NCBI RefSeq assembly: GCF_018402695.1
Contig: NZ_JAGYIM010000019.1
Coordinates: 186,001 to 250,000, forward strand
Source of the DNA: Arsukibacterium sp.
GTDB taxonomy: Bacteria > Pseudomonadota > Gammaproteobacteria > Enterobacterales > Alteromonadaceae
Reading direction: 5' to 3'
DNA: 64,000 nucleotides
A program made the translations under genes and the position numbers. Positions 47,153-55,699 of the stretch are shown here, piece after piece. The notes beneath the pieces were generated by a model, which worked only from the letters and a program-made list of their open reading frames with translations, was not told the DNA's origin and ran no database searches. Numbering within the stretch: the stretch's first letter is position 1; the number at the start of each line of letters is the position of its first letter.

Positions 47153-48027
47153 ACTACCCCCTGGTCAGCGTGAGGCTGCAAAAGTTGTTCAAGAAAAAAC
47201 TCCAGATGACCAGAGGCATTAGCCGGCACCGGCCATTTTATCGCTTTTAATGCCAGGCTTTTTACGGCCATACTGGCCGGACTTTTCGGAAATACATCAA
47301 TAAAGGCTTTTTGTTTCCGGGCCGCTTTGCGCACATTTTCATCGTAGGGCACCGTGGCCACCAGCTCGAGGCTGACATCCAGAAAACGGTCGGTTACCCG
47401 GCTTAATTTGGCAAATAATTCCTGGCCTTCTTTCATATTGCGCACCATATTGGCGACAATCTTAAATTTCTCAACGCCATGATCCCGGCTAAGGATTTTC
47501 ATCAGCGCGTAGGCATCGGTAATTGAGCTCGGCTCATCACAGACCACTACCACCACATCCTGAGATGCCCGGGAAAAGCTTAATACCATATCGGAAATAC
47601 CGGCAGCCGTATCAACCAGTAGAACATCAACCGGTGTTTTTAATTCACTGAAAGCCCGGATTAAACCCGCATGTTCGACCGGCGATAACTCGGTCATATT
47701 TTGTGAGCCTGACGTAGCGGGCACAATTTTGATGCCAAAAGGGCCATCGATAATAACATCGTCCAGCTCACACTCGCCGGACAACACATGTGACAGATTT
47801 TTTTCTACCCGCAAACCCAGCATCACATCGCAATTTGCCAGACCAAGGTCGGCATCCAGCACCAGCACTTTTTTGCCCAGCTGAGCCATTGCCATTGCCA
47901 GGTTCAGACTGACGTTAGTTTTACCCACGCCGCCCTTGCCACCGGTTATTGAAATTACTTTTACCATCTGCTTATTCATTCTTCTCAGGCCACTGGCTTG
48001 ATCGTCAATTAATTCGTGACTATGCAT
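47149..48027 (-). CDS. flhG: flagellar number regulator FlhG/FleN
   Basis: MinD-type ATPase that limits flagellar number, acting against FlhF and the master regulator FlrA/FleQ. The ATG at 48027 (8-bp overlap with flhF) gives MHSHELIDDQASGLRRMNKQ and 292 residues. The ATPase motif is VISITGGKGGVGKTNVSLNL, then VLVLDADLGLANCDVMLGL and VLLVDTAAGISDMVLSFSRA. The short N-terminal segment with DQASGLR is the conserved activator region of FlhG. Presence with FlhF implies a polar flagellum. Confidence 0.94.
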   Translation of the reverse strand: MHSHELIDDQASGLRRMNKQMVKVISITGGKGGVGKTNVSLNLAMAMAQLGKKVLVLDADLGLANCDVMLGLRVEKNLSHVLSGECELDDVIIDGPFGIKIVPATSGSQNMTELSPVEHAGLIRAFSELKTPVDVLLVDTAAGISDMVLSFSRASQDVVVVVCDEPSSITDAYALMKILSRDHGVEKFKIVANMVRNMKEGQELFAKLSRVTDRFLDVSLELVATVPYDENVRKAARKQKAFIDVFPKSPASMAVKSLALKAIKWPVPANASGHLEFFLEQLLQPHADQGVV

Positions 48028-49456
48028 AGGCTGTTTCCGTTCGGGACATATCATCCTGATACCACTGATGTTCCGTACTGCTATGAGTCAGCCGCAATAT
48101 TTCAGCACGTTGCACTAAATCGGCGGCATCGGCTACCACAATATCTTCCGGCACCCGCTGGCCATTGGTCAGATAACTAACCGGCAATGCATTTTGAATG
48201 GCCACGTTGATTACTTCCCCCAAACTTAAGCATTCATCAAGTTTAGTAAAAATACAACCCGCCAGAGAAATCCGTTTGAACTGCGCGACCGTCTCCTGCA
48301 TTACTCTGGCCTGCGCTGTCGCAGACAATACCAGATAACTTTTTATTTTGACACGTGAATTATGCACTAAACTGGCAAGTTTTTCCGCCAGACGTACGTC
48401 ACGCTGGCTCATGCCGGCCGTATCAATAAGGATAAGTTTGCGCTGCGCCAGCTGATTTAACAACATCGCTAGCTCGTCACTGTCTTTCGCCTGCTTAACC
48501 GGGCAGCCAATGATCCGACCATAAGTGGCCAGTTGTTCAAACGCACCTATCCGGTATGAATCTGTGGTAATTAACGCCACCTGGTCAGCACCATGACGCT
48601 TGGCAAAGCCCGCTGCCAGCTTGGCCACGGTAGTTGTTTTACCTACTCCGGTAGGGCCGACTAAGGCGACAATACCACCACGGCGTAAAATATCATCGTT
48701 GGTGGTGTTCAGCTGCCCGCTCAGTAGTTCCATCGCTGTATCCCAGGCTTCGCTGGCGCCAATATCTTCCGGCATAAAACACGCCAGCTGATCGGCAACC
48801 TGCTCTGATAAGCCCAGTTGCTGTAAATGCTCAATTACCAATGCCCGCACCGGCTCCCGCCGGGCCAGATCCTGCCACATTAAGCCCGACACCTGATGTT
48901 GCAGTAACTGACGCATCGACAACATTTCATTGCGCATGGCTTCAAACTGGGTGGCCATGGCCTGACTTTGTTGTTGCTGTTGTTTGCTCAGTTCCTGCCA
49001 CTGGCTGGCCGCCGCAGCTGAATTGGTGCCAGAACTTTGACGCTCAAACACCGCGGCTGGATTTGCTGCCTGCTGCGCTGCAGCAGGCGGGCGCTTGCTG
49101 CTTTGCGCAGTTGGCTCGCGGCCCTGCTGTTTAATCATTTGCCGGGCCAGCAATTCACGCAATGAATCGGCCGGGGCTTCTGTCTGCTCACCCGGCGTAT
49201 TTCTGGCCGCTGGCATGGGCTCGCTATCATCAATCCGGGCACTGAACCGGGGCTCGCTCCTTGGCGTGTGCGGCGCTGTGGTAGCTGGGGTTGCAGCAGG
49301 TTTAGCACTCTGGCTCTCCGGATCAATTGCGGCGACAATCTCAACGCCTTCCGCTACTTTTTTATTTGATAATATTATCGCATCTGGTCCAAGGAACTCT
49401 TTGACTTCCGTCAAGGCGGTACGCATATCTTTAGCGACAAAGCGTTTAATTTTCAT
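48020..49456 (-). CDS. flhF: flagellar placement GTPase FlhF
   Basis: SRP-type GTPase that sets the polar site of flagellar assembly. The 478-residue protein begins MKIKRFVAKDMRTALTEVKE (B domain), followed by a variable Ala/Pro/Gln-rich region with QQQQQ, an N domain around 195-255, and the G domain: VALVGPTGVGKTTTVAKLAA (G1), ALITTDSYRIGAFEQLATYG, KLILIDTAGMSQRD (G3) and IFTKLDECLSLGEVINV (G4). It starts 9 bp after flhA. Confidence 0.95.
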   Translation of the reverse strand: MKIKRFVAKDMRTALTEVKEFLGPDAIILSNKKVAEGVEIVAAIDPESQSAKPAATPATTAPHTPRSEPRFSARIDDSEPMPAARNTPGEQTEAPADSLRELLARQMIKQQGREPTAQSSKRPPAAAQQAANPAAVFERQSSGTNSAAAASQWQELSKQQQQQSQAMATQFEAMRNEMLSMRQLLQHQVSGLMWQDLARREPVRALVIEHLQQLGLSEQVADQLACFMPEDIGASEAWDTAMELLSGQLNTTNDDILRRGGIVALVGPTGVGKTTTVAKLAAGFAKRHGADQVALITTDSYRIGAFEQLATYGRIIGCPVKQAKDSDELAMLLNQLAQRKLILIDTAGMSQRDVRLAEKLASLVHNSRVKIKSYLVLSATAQARVMQETVAQFKRISLAGCIFTKLDECLSLGEVINVAIQNALPVSYLTNGQRVPEDIVVADAADLVQRAEILRLTHSSTEHQWYQDDMSRTETAYA

Positions 49457-49465
49457 GAGTTACTC

Positions 49466-51571
49466 CTAGTTTTGCTGACCAATAACGCTGACAATTCGAA
49501 TTTGTTTATCATCGGGAATTTCCTGATATGACAATACCCGCAGACCTGGAATGGTATACTTCACGAATCGTGCCATGACTGAGCGTAAAATTCCTGACGT
49601 TAGCATCACGGCACTGTCGCCATTTAATTCCTGGTTCTGATGCGCTTCCTGCAATGATTGCTGGATCCGATCGGCCAGCCCGGGTTCGATACCGGCGCCA
49701 TCGTTGCCGGCGGCCTGCATGGACTGATGTAACATTTGCTCAAGCTCCGGGGCGAAGGTAATTACCGGAATTTCTGGTTTACTGCCCACCACTTCCTGCA
49801 CAATTAACCGGCGCAGTGAGATCCGGCAGGCCGCAGTAAGCACGTCAACATCCTGACTTTTACTGCCATATTCCACCAGTGTCTGCACTATGGTGCGCAT
49901 ATCACGAATTGGCACCCCTTCCTGCAGCAGGTTTTGTAGCACTTTGACGACGGTAGTCAGTTGCAACACATCCGGTACCAGGCCTTCCACCAGCTTCGGT
50001 GAATGCTTGGCCAGCATATCCAGCAGGTTCTGAACTTCTTCATGGCCCAGTAAATTGGCGGCATTATTGGTTAAAATCTGGCTCAGATGAGTAGCCACTA
50101 CTGTTGCGGCGTCAACTACGGTGTAACCCAGTGTTTGGGCGTGCTCACGCTGATCTTTGGATATCCAGACCGCTTCCAGACCAAAGGCCGGATCTTTAGT
50201 AGGCACCCCTTTCACCTGACCGAATACCTGCCCCGGGTTAATCGCCAGTTCGTTATCATGGCGTAGTTCGCCCTCACCGCTGGTCACCCCCATTAACGCC
50301 ACCCGATAGCTGTTTGGCTCTAAATCGAGGTTGTCCCGAATATGCACTGGTGGCACCAGAAAGCCCAGCTCCTGGGACAGTTTTTTGCGCACCCCTTTAA
50401 TCCGGTTCAGCAGCTCACCGCCCTGCGCTTTGTCAACCAGCGGTATTAAACGATAGCCCACTTCCAGACCTATGGTATCGACGCCCTGGACATCATCCCA
50501 GCCAATCTCCTTCACCGGTTGCACCTGGTTATCATTTGCCGGGGCAGTATTTTTTGTCACCAGTGCTGCCTGCACCCGCACTGCTTTTTTGCGGATAAAC
50601 CAGGCGGTACCGCCAATTAGCGCGGCCAGGCTTAAAAAGGCAAAATGTGGCATGCCAGGTACAATACCCATTAAGGTCAGTACCGCAGCCGCAATAAACA
50701 ACACATGGGTGTTGTCGCTAAGCTGTGCGGTCATTTGCTCGCCTAAATCACCCGATTTATTCTGCCGGGTAACGATAATAGCGGTGCCGATTGACAGCAA
50801 CAACGATGGGATCTGGGCAACCAGACCATCACCGATGGTCAGCAGGGTATAAATTTCCATGGCATCGCCGAAGCTTAAATCATGCTGCAGCATGCCGATA
50901 AACAGACCACCGATTAAGTTAATGACCAGGATAACAATACCGGCAATCGCATCACCTTTGACAAACTTACTGGCACCGTCCATTGAACCGTAGAAATCCG
51001 CTTCGTTGGTTACTTCCTCACGCCGGGTCCGGGCTTCATCCTGGGTAATCAGGCCAGAGTTTAAGTCGGCATCTATTGCCATTTGTTTACCGGGCATCGC
51101 ATCCAGGGTAAAGCGGGCCGACACTTCAGCAATTCGCCCCGCACCTTTGGTCACTACCACAAAGTTAATGATGATCAGAATTAAAAACACCACGATACCG
51201 ACAGCATAGTTACCGCCGATAACCACCGAGCCGAAGGCTTCAATCACTTTACCGGCCGCATCACCGCCATTATGGCCTTCCAGCAGCACCACCCGGGTAC
51301 TGGCAACATTCAAGGCCAGCCGCATGATAGTCGCCACCAGCAGTACGCTGGGGAAAATACCGAAATCAAGTGGTCGCAGGGTATAAATGGTCACCAGCAA
51401 CACGACCAGCGACAGCGCAATATTAAATGAAAACAAGGTATCGAGCAGAATGGGTGGTAACGGTAACACTACCATCGCCAGTGCTGCCAGAATAAGCATC
51501 GGCGTGCCAAGCCCTTTCATAAAAGACAATTTTGATTTATCAAAGTTGTTGAAATACTGAACAAACTGCAT
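49466..51571 (-). CDS. flhA: flagellar export gate protein FlhA
   Basis: Nonameric membrane gate and chaperone docking platform of the flagellar type III export system. The 701-residue protein has about eight N-terminal membrane helices, the FHIPEP signature region RIAEVSARFTLDAMPGKQMA (about 146-165), ITQDEARTRREEVTNEADFY, and a large cytoplasmic domain from about 350 to the end. Length is typical. A 150-bp gap holding a REP palindrome and a candidate sigma-54 promoter separates it from flhB. Confidence 0.97.
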   Translation of the reverse strand: MQFVQYFNNFDKSKLSFMKGLGTPMLILAALAMVVLPLPPILLDTLFSFNIALSLVVLLVTIYTLRPLDFGIFPSVLLVATIMRLALNVASTRVVLLEGHNGGDAAGKVIEAFGSVVIGGNYAVGIVVFLILIIINFVVVTKGAGRIAEVSARFTLDAMPGKQMAIDADLNSGLITQDEARTRREEVTNEADFYGSMDGASKFVKGDAIAGIVILVINLIGGLFIGMLQHDLSFGDAMEIYTLLTIGDGLVAQIPSLLLSIGTAIIVTRQNKSGDLGEQMTAQLSDNTHVLFIAAAVLTLMGIVPGMPHFAFLSLAALIGGTAWFIRKKAVRVQAALVTKNTAPANDNQVQPVKEIGWDDVQGVDTIGLEVGYRLIPLVDKAQGGELLNRIKGVRKKLSQELGFLVPPVHIRDNLDLEPNSYRVALMGVTSGEGELRHDNELAINPGQVFGQVKGVPTKDPAFGLEAVWISKDQREHAQTLGYTVVDAATVVATHLSQILTNNAANLLGHEEVQNLLDMLAKHSPKLVEGLVPDVLQLTTVVKVLQNLLQEGVPIRDMRTIVQTLVEYGSKSQDVDVLTAACRISLRRLIVQEVVGSKPEIPVITFAPELEQMLHQSMQAAGNDGAGIEPGLADRIQQSLQEAHQNQELNGDSAVMLTSGILRSVMARFVKYTIPGLRVLSYQEIPDDKQIRIVSVIGQQN

Positions 51572-51620
51572 GGCGTACCTAACAAATTATTGGCGCATAA
51601 TGCGTGGCTAGCCCAGTAAC

Positions 51621-51636
51621 AGCAAAAACCATTCCA
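51621..51636 (-). promoter_or_regulatory. candidate sigma-54 promoter for flhA
   Basis: On the minus strand the site reads TGGAATGGTTTTTGCT. It matches the sigma-54 consensus TGGCACGNNNNTTGCW at both invariant dinucleotides (GG and GC, ten bases apart) and at the TTGCT end, with C to A and C to T changes in the -24 element. It lies about 50 bp upstream of the flhA start and downstream of the REP hairpin. In polar flagellates flhA is commonly sigma-54 dependent. Found by eye. Confidence 0.45.
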
Positions 51637-51643
51637 TAACTGC

Positions 51644-51698
51644 CAGCAAAAAAAGGGTCAGAGTGAATAAATTATTCACTCTGACCCTTTTTTTGCTG
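51644..51698. repeat. REP palindrome, copy 5, between flhB and flhA
   Basis: Perfect inverted repeat with 27-bp arms around a central A, starting CAGCAAAAAAAGGG and containing the core GGGTCAGAGTGA. This is the longest copy in the window. It sits inside the flagellar supercluster between flhB (ends 51721) and flhA (starts 51571). A hairpin followed by a T7 run could attenuate read-through from flhB into flhA. Confidence 0.92.
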
Positions 51699-51720
51699 TG
51701 TTAGCGGTGTCTGGTGGCAC

Positions 51721-52851
51721 TTAATGGCGGTAATCGGCCGGGATTGGTAGTTCCCTGGCCAGCGTTTTTGGCCGGCTGCCTTTACCTTTTTTGTACATTT
51801 TCAGCTGGTACACATAAGCCAGTACCTGAGCTACCGCTGCGAACAGCTGCTCGGGGATGGGGTGATCTAGCTCAGTGGTGTAAAAGATTGACCGGGCCAG
51901 CGCCGGCGATTCAATCACCGGTACTTTATGCTCGTTGCCGATTTTGCGGATATGCATGGCGACTTCATCCACGCCTTTAGCCACGACCACCGGCGCCCGG
52001 AATTTACCCTGGTCATATTTTAATGCCACCGCAAAATGGGTCGGGTTGGTGACGATAACATCGGCCGTTGGGACTTCCTGCATCATCCGCTTCATCGACA
52101 TTTGCATCTGGGTGCGGCGAATGCGGGCTTTAATTTCCGGGCTACCTTCCGAGTTTTTATGCTCGTCTTTAATTTCCTGCAGGCTCATTTTAAGCTGCTT
52201 GATGTGGTTCCATTTCTGATAAGGGGCATCCACCATCGCAATAATGGAGACACTGCTGCACAGCCCCAGAAACAGCCAGGCCAGTACATACAGCGCCGAC
52301 TCGATATTATTCGGCTCGCTCATTAGCGACAGCGCCATAATGTCCATAAAGAAAAATTTCAGCAGCAGATACGCAACAGTAACCACCACCGCCACTTTTA
52401 AGATGGCCTTGCCAAGCTCCACTAAAGCTTGCAAGCCAAACATTCGTTTAAAGCCTTTGAGCGGGCTCATTTTGCTCAATTTCGGCCCTGCCGCCTGCCA
52501 GCTGAAATTAAAACCGCCTAATAAACAGTTACCTACAAAAGAAGCCACCAGAATAAAACCAAAAATAGCGGCCAGCGGTGGCAACAGCTCCTCGCCGACC
52601 TCACTCCAGGCAGTAAACATCGAGTTGGTTTCAAACATATCTTTCTGATCGAGATGCATCATGCGCTGGCCGACATTGAGCACCCCGACGGCCAGCATTT
52701 TGCCAAACATCAGCATTGAGGCCGCGCTGGCGATTAACACAAAAGCCGTGCCAAGGTCTTTTGAGCGGGCTATCTGGCCCTTTTCTGCTGCGTCTTGCAG
52801 CTTCTTGGGCGTGGGCTGTTCGGTTTTTTCTGCGCCGGAATCTTCTGCCAT
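51721..52851 (-). CDS. flhB: flagellar export switch protein FlhB
   Basis: Membrane component that switches export from hook to filament proteins. The 376-residue protein has an N-terminal amphipathic segment (EKTEQPTPKKLQDAAEKGQI), four membrane helices, and a cytoplasmic domain with the autocleavage motif NPTH in DVIVTNPTHFAVALKYDQGK (about 264-283). The usual VVAKGVDEVAMHIRKIG and PVIESPALARSIFYTTELDH follow. It starts 12 bp after fliR. Confidence 0.97.
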   Translation of the reverse strand: MAEDSGAEKTEQPTPKKLQDAAEKGQIARSKDLGTAFVLIASAASMLMFGKMLAVGVLNVGQRMMHLDQKDMFETNSMFTAWSEVGEELLPPLAAIFGFILVASFVGNCLLGGFNFSWQAAGPKLSKMSPLKGFKRMFGLQALVELGKAILKVAVVVTVAYLLLKFFFMDIMALSLMSEPNNIESALYVLAWLFLGLCSSVSIIAMVDAPYQKWNHIKQLKMSLQEIKDEHKNSEGSPEIKARIRRTQMQMSMKRMMQEVPTADVIVTNPTHFAVALKYDQGKFRAPVVVAKGVDEVAMHIRKIGNEHKVPVIESPALARSIFYTTELDHPIPEQLFAAVAQVLAYVYQLKMYKKGKGSRPKTLARELPIPADYRH

Positions 52852-52863
52852 GGTCAGCCTCCG

Positions 52864-53640
52864 TTAACAGCCAATAAGCCGGCAGCTGTAGTCTATTGCG
52901 TGCTGCCATTGCTTGTCGTAGTGGAATAAAAAGGTGTCCAGGGTTAGCCATAAAATCAGTAAACCGGACAACATAGTGATAGGGAAACCTATCGAAAATA
53001 TATTTAACTGCGGTGCCGCCCGGGTCATTATGCCGAACGATAAATTCACCACCAGCATGGCAACGATGGGGGCCAGGGCAATCGCCAGCGCGGTGGCAAA
53101 CATCCAGCCGCCAAATTCAACAATGGTCCAGTAACTGGTTACGTCCCACCAGGAGCCGTTAATAGGCAAGGTGTCGAAGCTGAACACCAGCATCTGGATC
53201 ATAATTAAATGGCCATTAAATACAAAAAATAGCAAGGTGGCTAAAATCAGATAAAACTGGCCGATGGCCGGCACACTGACGCCACTGGACGGGTCAGCCA
53301 TGGACGCAAACGCCAAGCCGGTCTGGGTGGCCAGTAACTGGCCTGCCAACACAAAGGTAGTAATAAACATTTGCGAAATAAAACCCAGTGCAAAGCCAAT
53401 CATGATCTGAAAAAACACTTCAACAAACATTGCCGCCGATAATAAGTCGGGCGGTGTTACCGGTGGTAACATTGGCATTGCTGCCAGGGTAATCATCACC
53501 ACCAGGCCGGTTTTAATCCGCATTGGAATATTACGCGCGCCCAGGCCTGCCATAATCATCAGCATGCCGGTAACCCGACACAGCGGCAGCAGAAAATCTG
53601 CTATGCCCTGCATTAATATATCCAGCGGAAACTCCATCAA
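52864..53640 (-). CDS. fliR: flagellar export protein FliR
   Basis: Core export-gate membrane protein, assembling with FliP and FliQ. The 258-residue protein has about six hydrophobic segments, the family N-terminal segment ILMQGIADFLLPLCRVTGML, and motifs GFALGFISQMFITTFVLAGQ, QTGLAFASMADPSSGVSVPA and APQLNIFSIGFPITMLSGLL. It overlaps fliQ by 4 bp. Confidence 0.96.
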   Translation of the reverse strand: MMEFPLDILMQGIADFLLPLCRVTGMLMIMAGLGARNIPMRIKTGLVVMITLAAMPMLPPVTPPDLLSAAMFVEVFFQIMIGFALGFISQMFITTFVLAGQLLATQTGLAFASMADPSSGVSVPAIGQFYLILATLLFFVFNGHLIMIQMLVFSFDTLPINGSWWDVTSYWTIVEFGGWMFATALAIALAPIVAMLVVNLSFGIMTRAAPQLNIFSIGFPITMLSGLLILWLTLDTFLFHYDKQWQHAIDYSCRLIGC

Positions 53641-53906
53641 CTCACCACGGTTGGGATACTTAGGAATAAATCCTGGGTGTAATCCATGATCACCCGCACA
53701 AACCAGTGGCCACCAAATATCAGGGCCAGCAAGGTGACAATTAACCTGGGCAGAAAGCTTAAGGTTTGTTCGTTAATAGAAGTGGCGGCCTGAAATACCG
53801 CGACAATTAAACCGACAAACAGTGATGGCAGAATAATAGCGCTAACCAGCAAAATCACGATAAACAGCGCATCGCGCAGCACATCGACAAAGACCTCTGG
53901 ACTCAT
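53637..53906 (-). CDS. fliQ: flagellar export protein FliQ
   Basis: Small two-helix gate subunit. The 89-residue protein has helices [20 protein letters not shown] and [20 protein letters not shown], with the family motif [20 protein letters not shown] between them. It overlaps fliP and fliR by 4 bp each. Confidence 0.96.
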   Translation of the reverse strand: MSPEVFVDVLRDALFIVILLVSAIILPSLFVGLIVAVFQAATSINEQTLSFLPRLIVTLLALIFGGHWFVRVIMDYTQDLFLSIPTVVS

Positions 53907-54646
53907 GTGCCTACTCCATAACTGGTGGCCAGGGTACCCATCACCAGGATCCAGCCGTCGACCAGCACAAACATCATCAGTTTAAATGGCAGGGAGATAA
54001 TCATTGGCGACAACATCATCATACCCATCGCCATCAGCACGCTGGCCACCACTAAATCGATAATTAGAAACGGAATAAACAGCATAAAGCCAATCTGAAA
54101 GGCTGTTTTTAATTCACTGGTGATAAATGCCGGAATAACCACCGTCAGCGGATAATCCTGTGGTTGCTCTAACACTTCAATACCAGCAATCTGGGCGAAG
54201 GTATCTAAGTCTCTGACCCGGGTTTGATGCAGCATAAAGGCTTTTACCGGCACAATTGCCGCATCCAGCGCCTGCACCGGGGTAATTGACTCATCCAGAT
54301 AGGGCTGAATGGCCTGCTCATTAACGGTTTTAAATACCGGCGCCATAATGAAAAACGTCAGAAACAGAGTGATACCGATAAGTACCTGGTTGGATGGCGT
54401 CTGCTGCAGGCCGATCGCCTGGCGCAAAATGGCCAGCACTACAATAATCCGGGTAAAGCTGGTCATCATAATCACCATTGCCGGAATAAAGCTCAGCATG
54501 GTCATCAGCGCCAGCACTTGCAGCGTTACGCTGTATTGCTGTGAGCCATCATCATTAGTGGTAACGGTTACAGCCGACAACATACTGTTATCGGCCAGCA
54601 CCGCAGGGCTGAGTAACAGCAACAACACACACAGCAATCGCAACAT
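53903..54646 (-). CDS. fliP: flagellar export protein FliP
   Basis: Core export-gate subunit. The 247-residue precursor has a cleavable signal ([18 protein letters not shown]), then four hydrophobic segments with the FliP motifs [60 protein letters not shown] and [20 protein letters not shown]. It follows fliO by 6 bp and overlaps fliQ. Confidence 0.96.
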   Translation of the reverse strand: MLRLLCVLLLLLSPAVLADNSMLSAVTVTTNDDGSQQYSVTLQVLALMTMLSFIPAMVIMMTSFTRIIVVLAILRQAIGLQQTPSNQVLIGITLFLTFFIMAPVFKTVNEQAIQPYLDESITPVQALDAAIVPVKAFMLHQTRVRDLDTFAQIAGIEVLEQPQDYPLTVVIPAFITSELKTAFQIGFMLFIPFLIIDLVVASVLMAMGMMMLSPMIISLPFKLMMFVLVDGWILVMGTLATSYGVGT

Positions 54647-54652
54647 AAAAAC

Positions 54653-55303
54653 TTACTTTTTCAGGAATGATTGCAACTGTGTATGAAAGTCTGATGCCAA
54701 CTTTGTCTCGGGAAGGGAATTTTCTAACTCAAACAGCATATTGATGCTTTGTGGCGTGACACCTAGCACCCGCTGTTTTCCTTGTATTTCAATAACTAAT
54801 AGCCTTTCTCGCTGCCCAAGCGGCACCGAGCAAATAACTTTAACATGCTGGCTGCCCGGCAAGCGTAATGTCAATTTTTTGAATAACCAGCCAAGCGCAA
54901 CGACCAGTAGCAGCACCGCCGCCAGAGAAATGGCGATTTTGGTCAGACTAATACCACTGTTCGGGCTGCGTGCTGCCGGAGGGTCCTGTCGTTGAAACGG
55001 CACCCCCTGCCGTGGTTCGGCTGAGGGCTCATTTCCGGCTGAGGGCTCTTGTTCAGCTGAGGGCTTTTGTTCGGCTGAAGACTCTTGTCCGGCTGAAGAC
55101 TCTTGTTCCGCTGAAGGCGCTTGTCCCGTTGAGGGCTCTTTCCCAGCTGGAGGCTCTTGCTCCGCTGAGGGCTCGGGCTCTGCTTGCTGGCCTGACGCTT
55201 GCTGCTGTGGGCCAGCTGCTGCCGACGGTGCCGCTACGCCAGCTGCCGTTGCCAGCGCTAACCATAACAGCACATTTAACCCGGTTTTTATCAGTAACTG
55301 CAT
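54653..55303 (-). CDS. fliO: flagellar assembly protein FliO with hexapeptide repeats
   Basis: Helper for assembly of the FliPQR gate. The 216-residue protein starts with a signal-like segment (LNVLLWLALATAAGVAAPSA), then nine tandem six-residue units of the PSAEQE type (about residues 43-96), a membrane helix (ISLAAVLLLVVALGWLFKKL) and a C-terminal FliO domain (KVICSVPLGQRERLLVIEIQ, GKQRVLGVTPQSINMLFEL). The repeat region makes it longer than typical FliO (about 120-150 residues). The start overlaps the fliN stop (TAATG). Confidence 0.92.
   Translation of the reverse strand: MQLLIKTGLNVLLWLALATAAGVAAPSAAAGPQQQASGQQAEPEPSAEQEPPAGKEPSTGQAPSAEQESSAGQESSAEQKPSAEQEPSAGNEPSAEPRQGVPFQRQDPPAARSPNSGISLTKIAISLAAVLLLVVALGWLFKKLTLRLPGSQHVKVICSVPLGQRERLLVIEIQGKQRVLGVTPQSINMLFELENSLPETKLASDFHTQLQSFLKK
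55016..55177 (-). repeat. 18-bp tandem repeats in fliO
   Basis: About nine imperfect 18-bp units on the minus strand, encoding QEPSAG/QESSAE-type hexapeptides. Because the unit is a multiple of three, gain or loss of units would keep the frame. The translated segment is acidic, Pro/Ser/Ala-rich, and likely periplasmic. Confidence 0.85.
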
Positions 55304-55695
55304 TAGCGTAACTTTTTAATCCGTTCAATCTGACTGATCACATCGGTCAGCCGGATACCAAATTTATCATTCACCACCACCACTTCGCCATGGGCAATCA
55401 GGGTACCGTTGACTAATACATCCAGCGGTTCACCGGCTACCCGTTCCAGCTCAACCACCGAGCCCTGATTTAACTGTAATAAATTACGGATACTGATTTT
55501 TGCCCGGCCCACTTCCATCGAAATCGTTACCGGAATATCCAGAATCGTGTCTAATTTGCGCTGTTCATCAACGGTAATATTAGATTTTTCATCTTTCAGC
55601 TCTTCCAGATCAACGGCTTTGGCACCACCGTCCTCTCCCTCGGCTTCCGCCATGGCTGCCGCCCATTCGTCCATCGTATCTTTATCGTCTGCCAT
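55303..55695 (-). CDS. fliN: flagellar motor switch protein FliN
   Basis: C-ring component. The 130-residue protein has an acidic N-terminal extension (about 1-45) and a SPOA domain: LDTILDIPVTISMEVGRAKI, LLQLNQGSVVELERVAGEPL, DVLVNGTLIAHGEVVVVNDK and FGIRLTDVISQIERIKKL. It is 4 bp downstream of fliM. Confidence 0.97.
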   Translation of the reverse strand: MADDKDTMDEWAAAMAEAEGEDGGAKAVDLEELKDEKSNITVDEQRKLDTILDIPVTISMEVGRAKISIRNLLQLNQGSVVELERVAGEPLDVLVNGTLIAHGEVVVVNDKFGIRLTDVISQIERIKKLR

Positions 55696-55699
55696 AATG

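Noticed and set aside
55016-55177. Short CRISPR-like array in fliO
   Set aside because: Units are contiguous 18-mers without spacers and encode an in-frame peptide repeat.
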